Source of the DNA: Pseudoalteromonas sp. P1-9
Lineage (GTDB): Bacteria > Pseudomonadota > Gammaproteobacteria > Enterobacterales > Alteromonadaceae
Assembly (NCBI RefSeq): GCF_001399975.1
Contig: NZ_LKBD01000044.1
Coordinates: 1 to 34,443, forward strand
Reading direction: 5' to 3'
DNA length: 34,443 nt
Under the pieces are notes generated by a model that did not search any database, was not told where the DNA came from, and was given only the letters and a program-made list of their open reading frames with translations. Every line of letters starts with the position of its first letter. The stretch's first letter is position 1. The position numbers were made by a program, and so were the translations under genes. This document shows positions 25,726 to 32,372 of this stretch, piece by piece.

Positions 25726-25816
25726 TTCTTTTATAAAAATAATGTCTTAGGTCAAAATATATTTCGAAATTTATAGTCTAATATTAAAACATTCAACGTA
25801 CCCGGAAGGTGGCATT

Positions 25817-27454
25817 ATGACAACACTTCGCCGCATAAGCATCCAACAAAGATTGGCCATATTGGTTGGCTTAATCGTACTAGGCCTTGCCTTGCTCAGT
25901 GCCGCTACATTAAATTCTCAATACGATTTACTTAAAAACGAGTCCTACCAAAAAACAAAAAGCATTGTTGAAGCCGCGCACAGCGTAATTGCCGCCTACC
26001 ACACAAAACAAATTAGCGGTGAGCTAAGCGAACAACAAGCAAAAAACGCAGCCAAAGCAACCATTAGTAAATTACGATATGAAGGCAATAACTACTATTG
26101 GATCAATGACACAACGCCAAACATGATCATGCACCCGATCAAACCTGAACTTAATGGCAAATCACTCAGTAACGTGAAAGATCCTAATGGCGTGAGATTA
26201 TTTGTCGATATGGCCAATATCGTCAGACAACAAGGGGAAGGCTTTGTGCCATATCAGTGGCCTATGCCGGGAGCTGATGAACCCGTTGATAAAATCTCGT
26301 ATGTAAAAGGTTTTAAGCCATGGGGCTGGATTATCGGTTCTGGCATTTACCTAGACAATCTCAATAAATTATTTATGCAGCAGGCAACTGCGTTATTAAT
26401 CGAAGCGCTTTTAATTATTTTAGTTGTCGGCGCAGCGGCATATTTGATTGGTAAAAGTATTATTACTCCTACTATCGAAGCAACTAAATTAATGAAAGAT
26501 GTTGCGCAGGGTGAAGGCGACTTAACGCGAAAACTCACGACTGATGGCAATGATGAAATTGCGCGACTCTCTGGCTACTTCAATCAATACTCAGACAAAA
26601 TACGCGATTCATTAAAACAAGTCGCAAGTGCCTCAGAGCAAGTTCTGTTGCAAGCAAACACAGTGTCAAAAACCAGTGATAACAGCCAAGAATATATTCA
26701 AATGCAGTCTGATAACACTACGCAAGTGGCAACTGCAATGGAGCAAATGACCGCACAGATAAGAGAAGTAAGTGATAACGCTAATGCCGCTGAGCAAGCA
26801 GCAAATCAAGCTAGAGAAAACACGCAAGCAGGTAAAGAGGTCGTCACTAAAACTATCAGTCAAATAGAATCGCTATCGAATAACATTGACCATGTAAGTG
26901 ACGTCGTTGCGTCACTTGCCGCAGAAAGTGACAACATTGGCGCTGTACTGGATGTAATTAGAGGCATTGCAGAACAAACCAATTTACTTGCATTAAATGC
27001 AGCTATTGAAGCCGCACGTGCAGGTGAGCAAGGGCGTGGTTTTGCAGTAGTTGCAGATGAGGTAAGAACACTTGCTAGTCGCACAGGGCAGAGCACAGAA
27101 GAGATTCAACAAATGATCCAAAAGTTACAGCAAGGCGCACAAGAAGCGGTGTCTGCTGTAAGTGCGTCGCAGTCAACCTCTCGCGATACGGTTACTCAGG
27201 CCAGTCAAGCCGATGAAGTGCTCAATCAAATAGATGAGTTAATGAATGTGATTTCTGAAATGAATAGCCAAATTGCCCGTGCAACAGATGAGCAAAGCCA
27301 AGCAGCTAGCGAAGCAAATATGCGCATCAATGAATTAGCGGGCATGGCAGATGAGTCACTAAATAATACCCATCAATTAAATAGCGCAAGCAATGAGCTG
27401 ATAGCCAGCAGTGAACAAATGAATGCCGTAGTGAATCGCTTTAAATTGGAATAA
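25817..27454 (+). CDS. Methyl-accepting chemotaxis protein with single Cache domain
   Basis: A 545-residue transmembrane chemoreceptor. TM1 lies at about 13-33 and a periplasmic single-Cache domain at about 40-190, with YYWINDTTPNMIMHPIKPEL and GWIIGSGIY, typical of sCache_2 sensors for small carboxylates and related ligands. TM2 (about 190-212), HAMP (about 212-265) and a signalling coiled coil follow. The hairpin tip with EQTNLLALNAAIEAARAGEQ and GRGFAVVADEVRTLA lies near 385-420. AAGGTGG precedes the ATG. It is monocistronic and ends at a strong terminator. I looked for a sigma-28 promoter upstream and found none. No che or flagellar genes are in the window, so the ligand is unknown. Confidence 0.95.
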   Translation: MTTLRRISIQQRLAILVGLIVLGLALLSAATLNSQYDLLKNESYQKTKSIVEAAHSVIAAYHTKQISGELSEQQAKNAAKATISKLRYEGNNYYWINDTTPNMIMHPIKPELNGKSLSNVKDPNGVRLFVDMANIVRQQGEGFVPYQWPMPGADEPVDKISYVKGFKPWGWIIGSGIYLDNLNKLFMQQATALLIEALLIILVVGAAAYLIGKSIITPTIEATKLMKDVAQGEGDLTRKLTTDGNDEIARLSGYFNQYSDKIRDSLKQVASASEQVLLQANTVSKTSDNSQEYIQMQSDNTTQVATAMEQMTAQIREVSDNANAAEQAANQARENTQAGKEVVTKTISQIESLSNNIDHVSDVVASLAAESDNIGAVLDVIRGIAEQTNLLALNAAIEAARAGEQGRGFAVVADEVRTLASRTGQSTEEIQQMIQKLQQGAQEAVSAVSASQSTSRDTVTQASQADEVLNQIDELMNVISEMNSQIARATDEQSQAASEANMRINELAGMADESLNNTHQLNSASNELIASSEQMNAVVNRFKLE

Positions 27455-27465
27455 TACTAGCAACG

Positions 27466-27495
27466 AAAAAGGCCGAACAAGTGTTCGGCCTTTTT
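27466..27495 (+). terminator. Rho-independent terminator after the chemoreceptor gene
   Basis: AAAAAGGCCGAACA (27466-27479) and TGTTCGGCCTTTTT (27482-27495) form a 14-bp stem with a minimal loop and a T-run. The A-run on its left also makes it usable from the minus strand. Confidence 0.94.
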
Positions 27496-27527
27496 ATCGC
27501 TAAGTGCAATTGCTAGCGTCTAACCAC

Positions 27528-27554
27528 GAGCTGAGATAGGGTTAACCTCAGCTC
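27528..27554. other. Second inverted repeat downstream of the aminopeptidase gene
   Basis: GAGCTGAG (27528-27535) and CTCAGCTC (27547-27554) form a perfect 8-bp stem with an 11-nt loop, 30 bp beyond the aminopeptidase stop on the minus strand. There is no T-run. It may protect or end the minus-strand mRNA ahead of the two-way terminator. Confidence 0.5.
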
Positions 27555-27583
27555 TGATAAGTTGTAACTACTTGCACCTAAAA

Positions 27584-29110
27584 TTATTTACAAAATGTCG
27601 CGTAAATACTTGCAAGTGATGCTGCAGTTGGTTTGCCGTGTTGCCAGTCGCCGCCCTCAACGCCACTACCAGCAATATCCACATGAATGTAAGGAATTGG
27701 CAGTTCTGAGTTTGCGCCGTGCTTATCAAGGCCTGATGCCACAGCCAAAAATGCCATTGGGAACTGGTGACCACGGGCAGTAATTGCTGATGGAGCATTG
27801 TTACTCGACAATACATCGTCCGCTAACGTTTTAGGTGCGATAAAGCTATAGTCTTCGCGGCGTTCGCGCGATACTTCAGAGCCATCAGCCCATAAGTCAC
27901 CTTGCGTTGCGATGTTGTGCGATAAGTTAAGCGCTCTTGATGCACCATTTTCAACAAGCGCAGTATAAGGTCCCATTGCTCGTGCAGCGTGTCCTGTTAA
28001 TGTTGCAACGGTAAATACAACAGGGTTAACTTCACCCTTAGCGACATCTTTAATTTCACTTAAGAGATCGCCCATTGCCAAACGCCCTTCCGCATCAGTA
28101 TTACCAATACGTACGCGTACGCCTTCACGGCTAGTGATAATTTCATCTGGTACAAAACAGTCAGAGCCGATTGAATTACGAACAACAGCTAAGTAGGCAA
28201 CTACTTTAACCCCTTTAGGTTGATGCTCAGCAATGCTCTTCATAAAACCAGCAACTGATGCAGCGCCACCTTTATCACGGCTCATGCCCGCCATTGCACC
28301 ACCTACTTTTAAGTCTGCACCACCAGTGTCGTAAACAAGGCCTTTACCAACAAATAATAGCGTACGTTCAATATCACCTTCAGGCACATATTCAAGCTTA
28401 ACAACACGCGGGTGATGACGCTCTACCGCGTATGATGCACGGGCTACAGTGCTAAGCATTGGGTAATTTTCATCAATAAATTGAGTATCTGAAATCACTT
28501 CCACCGATACTGCGCTGTTGGCAAATAAGCTTTCACAGTATTGTGCAAATTTAGGAGGTGCCATACGCTCGGGTTCAGTACCGCAAAGATCGCGCGCAGC
28601 GTACTGACCTTGTGCAATAGCATTTGCATAGTGACTATCAAATTCGCCAATAACAGTAATAGATTGAATTGGTTCAATTGCCGCACCGTGGAATTCACGT
28701 GCTTCTAGCGGTTGCCATAATGCTTGGCAAGCACCTAAATACGCTACGGTTGTTGCTTGCTGATAACGCTCATCTGCTTGGCCCAAGACTAAAATTGCAG
28801 GGTTTGTTGCCCCCGCTTGTTTTGCTTCTAGTACACCTTGTTTCGCCGCATCGAAATAGCGACGCACATCGTCATAGTCACGCTCTAAAGGACCTGTTGG
28901 TGCAATCACTAAACGTTTTCCAGGTGCATTGTCATTCACCAACAATAATGCTTTTTGGCCTATGCGCTTATCGAATTGCGCAGTAGCCATTACACTATCG
29001 CGAAAATCATTTGGGAGTAATGCCAAGTCTGGCGAAATAATAATTAAACTATCAACATATTGAGGTAAATCTGAAATTGATGCCGCTTGCAGGGCCTTTG
29101 GTGAAGTCAT
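27584..29110 (-). CDS. M17 family metallopeptidase (leucyl aminopeptidase-like)
   Basis: A 508-residue cytosolic aminopeptidase with two metal ions. The C-terminal catalytic domain shows GKGLVYDTGGADLKVGG, MSRDKGGAAS, NTDAEGRLAMGDLL and ATLTGHAARAMG, covering the metal ligands and the bicarbonate-binding Arg region. VYDTGG in place of the FDSGG of PepA, and MSRDKGG in place of MKxDMGG, place it nearer the NPEPL1-like branch than true PepA or PepB. The ATG at 29110 has AAGG about 8 nt upstream. It is 90 bp downstream of dinB on the same strand, but an SOS-linked role is not expected and it probably has its own promoter. Confidence 0.92.
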   Translation of the reverse strand: MTSPKALQAASISDLPQYVDSLIIISPDLALLPNDFRDSVMATAQFDKRIGQKALLLVNDNAPGKRLVIAPTGPLERDYDDVRRYFDAAKQGVLEAKQAGATNPAILVLGQADERYQQATTVAYLGACQALWQPLEAREFHGAAIEPIQSITVIGEFDSHYANAIAQGQYAARDLCGTEPERMAPPKFAQYCESLFANSAVSVEVISDTQFIDENYPMLSTVARASYAVERHHPRVVKLEYVPEGDIERTLLFVGKGLVYDTGGADLKVGGAMAGMSRDKGGAASVAGFMKSIAEHQPKGVKVVAYLAVVRNSIGSDCFVPDEIITSREGVRVRIGNTDAEGRLAMGDLLSEIKDVAKGEVNPVVFTVATLTGHAARAMGPYTALVENGASRALNLSHNIATQGDLWADGSEVSRERREDYSFIAPKTLADDVLSSNNAPSAITARGHQFPMAFLAVASGLDKHGANSELPIPYIHVDIAGSGVEGGDWQHGKPTAASLASIYATFCK

Positions 29111-29200
29111 TTTTGAACCTTACTGAACGAATAAATACGCGCAATGTTGTCGCGTAAGTTTAGAAAAGATGGCTTAAATATGAGGGCAAATTTATAAAAA

Positions 29201-30262
29201 TCAAGATTCAAACATTGCAAGCTGCTCTTGTTCGCAGCTATTTTCAGATAAGCCAACACCTAAACCGAGTAATCTCACGCCTTTATTTCCGCCTCGTAAG
29301 TAGGCTTTTTCGATTAAACGCGTAAAAATATCATCATCTAAATGCGTGCAGCTGTAATCCGCGGTTGTTGAAACAAAATCGTTAAACTTAACTTTTACCG
29401 AAAGCTTAGATACTTTGTTTAACAACCCTTTACTTTGCAGCCTAGTATCAAGCTCATCTTTTAATTTTGGCAGCTCTGCTAAGCATTGTTCTAGCGATGT
29501 TTTATCATATTCGTAGGTATGCTCAACTGAAAGTGACTTTCTAATACGTGATGTATTTATCTTGCCAATCACCTCTCCATTACACTTTTTAAATAACTCT
29601 GCGCCCCAAGTGCCAAACTTTGCCTGCATTTGATTTAAACCGAGGTTTAATACATCTTCACCAACAAACAAACCTGATGCATTCAATTTCTCTAAGGTTA
29701 CTTTACCTACTCCAGGAATTTTTTTTAAGTTGAGCGCTTTAAGAAACCCTTGCACCCGATGAGGAGGGATCAAACAATAGCCATTTGGTTTGTTTTCATC
29801 ACTGGCAATTTTCGCTACAAATTTAATGGGTGCGATTCCCGCCGACGCCGTTAAACCTGTTGTTTCAAAAATCTCATCACGAATCGCATTAGCGATAAGT
29901 GTTGCACTGCCTGAGTGCTGTGTGCAATCGGTTACATCTAAATAGGCTTCATCTAAAGAAAGCGGTTCAATTAGATCTGTGTATTTGGCGAAAATCTCTC
30001 TAATTTGATTAGACACTTCTTTGTATACTGCCATTCTGCCGGGAACAATCAGTAATTCTGGACACAGTTGCAACGCTTTATAGTTAGACATTGCTGAGCG
30101 CACACCATATTGACGCGCAATATAGTTTGCGGTTGCCAACACACCACGACGGTGTTTACCGCCAATTGCGATTGGCTTATCTCTCAACTCTGGATTGTCT
30201 CGCATTTCGACTGCTGCATAAAAACAATCCATATCAATATGTATAAATTTTTTCAAAATCAC
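29201..30262 (-). CDS. dinB: DNA polymerase IV (translesion synthesis)
   Basis: A Y-family error-prone polymerase of 353 residues, part of the SOS response. The catalytic carboxylates are in HIDMDCFYAAVE (D10) and SLDEAYLD (D104, E105). KIPGVGKVT marks the helix-hairpin-helix thumb and RIRKSLSVE the start of the little finger. The tail QEQLAMFES contains a beta-clamp binding peptide (QLxMF). The first usable codon is GTG at 30262; a TTG at 30256 would give MKKFIHID, and neither has a Shine-Dalgarno sequence. A perfect LexA box starts 7 nt before the GTG. Confidence 0.95.
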   Translation of the reverse strand: MILKKFIHIDMDCFYAAVEMRDNPELRDKPIAIGGKHRRGVLATANYIARQYGVRSAMSNYKALQLCPELLIVPGRMAVYKEVSNQIREIFAKYTDLIEPLSLDEAYLDVTDCTQHSGSATLIANAIRDEIFETTGLTASAGIAPIKFVAKIASDENKPNGYCLIPPHRVQGFLKALNLKKIPGVGKVTLEKLNASGLFVGEDVLNLGLNQMQAKFGTWGAELFKKCNGEVIGKINTSRIRKSLSVEHTYEYDKTSLEQCLAELPKLKDELDTRLQSKGLLNKVSKLSVKVKFNDFVSTTADYSCTHLDDDIFTRLIEKAYLRGGNKGVRLLGLGVGLSENSCEQEQLAMFES

Positions 30263-30268
30263 AAAGTA

Positions 30269-30284
30269 CTGTTTATATATACAG
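30269..30284 (-). promoter_or_regulatory. LexA (SOS) box of dinB
   Basis: On the plus strand this reads CTGTTTATATATACAG, a perfect match to CTGT-N8-ACAG with an AT-only core. It overlaps the best -10 (TATAAA on the minus strand, 30277-30272), so bound LexA would block RNA polymerase directly. Confidence 0.95.
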
Positions 30285-30299
30285 TTTATTATGTATCAA
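30272..30299 (-). promoter_or_regulatory. dinB promoter, sigma-70 type
   Basis: On the minus strand TTGATA (30299-30294) and TATAAA (30277-30272) are separated by 16 bp. The expected transcription start is about 30264-30267, only 2-5 nt before the GTG codon. Confidence 0.6.
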
Positions 30300-30348
30300 A
30301 CTTATTTGATTCAGCAAGTTTTTATTTTGCGGCTTGTTAAGTTTTAAG

Positions 30349-30403
30349 ATGCCTTTATCTGCATTCATTTTATTGATAAGAAAATGAATGCAGATAAAGG
30401 CAT
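30349..30403. repeat. Perfect 23-bp inverted repeat (intergenic hairpin)
   Basis: The arms at 30349-30371 (beginning ATGCCTTTATCTG) and 30381-30403 (ending CAGATAAAGGCAT) are exact complements over 23 bp around the 9-nt loop ATTGATAAG. No T-run flanks either side. The rest of the dinB to lipoprotein gap (30285-30660) holds no convincing gene, only this hairpin and the promoter elements listed. Confidence 0.93.
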
Positions 30404-30597
30404 AAGTAGAATATTGAAGTTTTGTAAATATTCATTTAGGTACAATAAATATCCGCAGAAAGCGACAATTAAAACACCTTGAAAAAAGCAAATATACGGC
30501 GATGGCAACTAGTCAAAGTCACTAAAATTTCGTAAATACCACCAAAACCAGAAACAGGAAAAACAATAACAAACTGATAAATAACAATTTAATTTTT

Positions 30598-30613
30598 TGG
30601 CACTATTTCTGCT
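30598..30613 (+). promoter_or_regulatory. Sigma-54 (-24/-12) promoter before the DUF3192 lipoprotein gene
   Basis: TGGCACTATTTCTGCT has an exact -24 element (TGGCAC), the required GG-N10-GC spacing and a near-consensus -12 (CTGC for TTGC). It lies 48 bp before the start codon and would give a leader of about 35 nt. No enhancer-binding site was recognised in the AT-rich upstream DNA. Confidence 0.7.
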
Positions 30614-30660
30614 AATAACTAGAAAATTATAATATTTTAAATATCATTCAAGGATCTTCT

Positions 30661-31026
30661 ATGAAATACTTAGTTTTAGCATCAGCCCTCACATTGCCAC
30701 TTTTAACAGGCTGTGTTGTTGCGGTAGGCGGCGAAGGCAAATCAGACTACTCATCTAGCTGGGAAAGAACTCATGAAAAAAACCGCAAAGCGATTGCCAA
30801 TATGGAAATTGGAAAAGAGTATCAACGCGTGATCAATAAACTTGGTACACCAAATTTTTCTGAGCTAGTAAAACAAAGCGACACTGAATATCGCGTGCTT
30901 TACTACGCAACAAACTCTATTCACTCTGACGGTAAAACAACAAAAGACGAATGTACGCCGCTTGTGTTTAAAAATAATCAACTTACAGGCTGGGGCGAGC
31001 ACGCTCTTGAGCAGTTAAAAAATTAA
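30661..31026 (+). CDS. DUF3192 family lipoprotein
   Basis: A 121-residue predicted outer-membrane or periplasmic lipoprotein. The lipobox LTGC is clear (Cys18). The body, KNRKAIANMEIGKEYQRVINKLGTPNFSE to TTKDECTPLVFKNNQLTGWG, matches what I know of DUF3192, a family of marine gammaproteobacteria without a known function; its small fold resembles outer-membrane assembly lipoproteins such as BamE. AAGGA lies 6 nt before the ATG. It is monocistronic, with a sigma-54-like promoter before it and a terminator after it. Confidence 0.88.
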   Translation: MKYLVLASALTLPLLTGCVVAVGGEGKSDYSSSWERTHEKNRKAIANMEIGKEYQRVINKLGTPNFSELVKQSDTEYRVLYYATNSIHSDGKTTKDECTPLVFKNNQLTGWGEHALEQLKN

Positions 31027-31033
31027 TATGTGT

Positions 31034-31059
31034 AAGGGCGAAATGTTTCGCCCTTTTCT
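31034..31059 (+). terminator. Rho-independent terminator after the DUF3192 gene
   Basis: AAGGGCGAAA (31034-31043) and TTTCGCCCTT (31046-31055) form a 10-bp stem around TG, followed by TTCTTT. Confidence 0.92.
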
Positions 31060-31107
31060 TTAAAACTCTTTTAAATCAATCTATTTACATCCACTTACAT
31101 TTATTCG

Positions 31108-31135
31108 TTGACTATTACGACAAGTTTCGTAATAT
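31108..31135 (+). promoter_or_regulatory. Sigma-70 promoter of the LytTR-BlaI-M56 cassette
   Basis: TTGACT (31108-31113) and TAATAT (31130-31135) are separated by 16 bp. The first operator dyad occupies almost exactly this spacer. Transcription should start near 31142. Confidence 0.7.
31115..31132. promoter_or_regulatory. Operator dyad 1, TTACGA-N6-TCGTAA
   Basis: TTACGACAAGTTTCGTAA is a perfect dyad with 6-bp arms. It covers the spacer and part of the -10 of the cassette promoter, so a bound protein would exclude RNA polymerase. The centre is 24 bp from that of dyad 2. Confidence 0.75.
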
Positions 31136-31138
31136 TAA

Positions 31139-31156
31139 TTACGAAAGACATCGTAA
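31139..31156. promoter_or_regulatory. Operator dyad 2, TTACGA-N6-TCGTAA
   Basis: TTACGAAAGACATCGTAA is a perfect dyad with the same arms as dyad 1. It covers the expected transcription start and ends 2 bp before the Shine-Dalgarno sequence of the LytTR gene. Dyads 1 and 2 are also mirror images of each other about 31135. Confidence 0.75.
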
Positions 31157-31169
31157 TTAGGTGGATAAA

Positions 31170-31922
31170 ATGGATAGATACAATTTAGTCGTCGGTCACA
31201 ACGACCCAACATTCTCAGACATTCTGTCACAACAAATCGATAACTCACTTTTTGAGCTAACAAATGTTGAATCTTGTTTTGCCAAATTAATAGCAGCCTG
31301 TAAAAAAACCCGTGCAAAAGTACTTTTTGTACAAAATGAACTTATTCAAGAACATGATTGGCCTACACTTCAATCATTAGCAGACTCAACTGAAATCATA
31401 TTATTATCAAGCAATCGTGTTGATGCAGCTAAGGCATTTGAATGTGATTTATTTGATTTTATTTTAGAGCCAATGGTCAATTCTCGTTTAGGCAAAACAT
31501 TAGATAAGCTAGCCAGAATGCTCGCGCCTGAGAAACAGCAATTTGAGTTGATGAGCTCACTGGTACAACGATTTTCGTCTAACCAATTAGATGACCAGCA
31601 AATCGTTTTAAAAGACGCCGGTAGAATAAAATTTTTAACACCTGATGAAATTTCTTGGGTTGGCGGCGCTGGAAACTACGTTGAATTGCACCTCAACCAA
31701 GATGAGCGAACGATTTTACATCGCCAAACATTATCTTCAATGGAACAGCAGCTATCGCCATTTGGCTTTATTCGCATTCATCGCTCTGCGATCATCAAAA
31801 AGCAAGCAATACGCGAAATCCGCCCTACCGATAACGGCGACTATATTGTTACCTTAAAAGACGGCGCCAATCTCAATTTATCCCGACGTTACAAGCAAAA
31901 CATGCAAGGATTAATTGGTTGA
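31170..31922 (+). CDS. LytTR DNA-binding regulator with degenerate receiver domain
   Basis: A 250-residue transcription regulator. The C-terminal LytTR domain (about 145-250) is clear: ISWVGGAGNYVELHL, ILHRQTLSSMEQQL, FIRIHRSAIIKK and LNLSRRYKQNM. The N-terminal part has receiver-like strands, but the phosphorylation pocket is missing: the position expected for the phospho-Asp reads VLFVQ, the DD pair reads GHND, and the KP motif reads EP. It should therefore act without phosphorylation by a histidine kinase, and no kinase gene is nearby. The ATG at 31170 is preferred to the GTG at 31161 because AGGTGG lies 5 nt before it and overlaps the GTG. It is the first gene before the blaI-like and M56 genes. 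Confidence 0.9.
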   Translation: MDRYNLVVGHNDPTFSDILSQQIDNSLFELTNVESCFAKLIAACKKTRAKVLFVQNELIQEHDWPTLQSLADSTEIILLSSNRVDAAKAFECDLFDFILEPMVNSRLGKTLDKLARMLAPEKQQFELMSSLVQRFSSNQLDDQQIVLKDAGRIKFLTPDEISWVGGAGNYVELHLNQDERTILHRQTLSSMEQQLSPFGFIRIHRSAIIKKQAIREIRPTDNGDYIVTLKDGANLNLSRRYKQNMQGLIG

Positions 31923-31946
31923 CAAATAAACTCTATCTCGTAGAGT
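31919..31946 (+). promoter_or_regulatory. Candidate internal promoter before the blaI-like gene
   Basis: TTGACA (31919-31924) is a perfect -35 that overlaps the LytTR stop codon. TAGAGT (31941-31946), 16 bp downstream, is a moderate -10. It would give the repressor and protease genes their own transcript. Confidence 0.45.
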
Positions 31947-31956
31947 AAATAACAAT

Positions 31957-31974
31957 CTACGAAAAGCGACGTAA
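31957..31974. promoter_or_regulatory. Operator-like dyad 3, degenerate
   Basis: CTACGAAAAGCGACGTAA keeps 10 of the 12 arm bases of TTACGA-N6-TCGTAA, and the shared sequence continues as CGTAATTA, as in dyad 2. It ends 2 bp before the blaI-like ATG, covering its ribosome-binding region. A lone half-site TCGTAG lies at 31938-31943 in inverted orientation. Confidence 0.6.
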
Positions 31975-31976
31975 TT

Positions 31977-32363
31977 ATGAATAAGAATAAACGCGTACCA
32001 ACAAGTGCAGAACTCAACATTCTTAATGTGCTATGGCGTATTCAGCCTGCCACTGTTCGCACTTTGCATGAACATATCAGTGAAAGCCAAAAAATAGGCT
32101 ACACCACTGTGCTTAAAATGCTACAAATCATGCACGAAAAAGGCCTTGTTACACGTGATGAATCAACTCGTGCGCATGTCTACAGCGCGGCATATTCTGT
32201 GGAACACACCCAATCATCTTTACTGTCAGACATTGTTAACAAAGCTTTTGGTGGGTCACGTTTTGATCTGGTGATGCGCGCACTTGGCGACGAAAAAGCC
32301 AGTACTAAAGAAATTAATGAAATTCGTACTCTGTTAGATTCTCTCGAAAAAAATAATAAGTAA
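31977..32363 (+). CDS. BlaI/MecI/CopY family transcriptional repressor
   Basis: A 128-residue winged-helix repressor of the penicillinase-repressor family. The DNA-binding half shows PTSAELNILNVLWRIQPATVRTLHEHI and the recognition helix region GYTTVLKMLQIMHEKGLVTRD, typical of BlaI. The C-terminal half is the dimerisation domain that in BlaI and MecI is cut by BlaR1-type proteases. The next gene encodes such an M56 protease 9 bp downstream, the standard pairing. No strong Shine-Dalgarno sequence is seen before the ATG, where operator-like dyad 3 lies instead. The target genes are unknown; no beta-lactamase is in the window. Autoregulation is inferred from the dyads. Confidence 0.93.
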   Translation: MNKNKRVPTSAELNILNVLWRIQPATVRTLHEHISESQKIGYTTVLKMLQIMHEKGLVTRDESTRAHVYSAAYSVEHTQSSLLSDIVNKAFGGSRFDLVMRALGDEKASTKEINEIRTLLDSLEKNNK

Positions 32364-32372
32364 GCACACGTT

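Noticed and set aside
25740..25816. A sigma-28 flagellar promoter before the chemoreceptor gene
   Set aside because: No TAAA-N15-GCCGATAA-like pair is present; only AT-rich DNA and a 10-bp palindrome ATTTCGAAAT (25761-25770).
26347..27096. Minus-strand frames inside the chemoreceptor gene
   Set aside because: They are shadows of the repetitive coiled-coil coding sequence without family similarity.
30518..30535. Another copy of the TTACGA-N6-TCGTAA operator before the DUF3192 gene
   Set aside because: Only the right half TCGTAA is present; the left half does not match.
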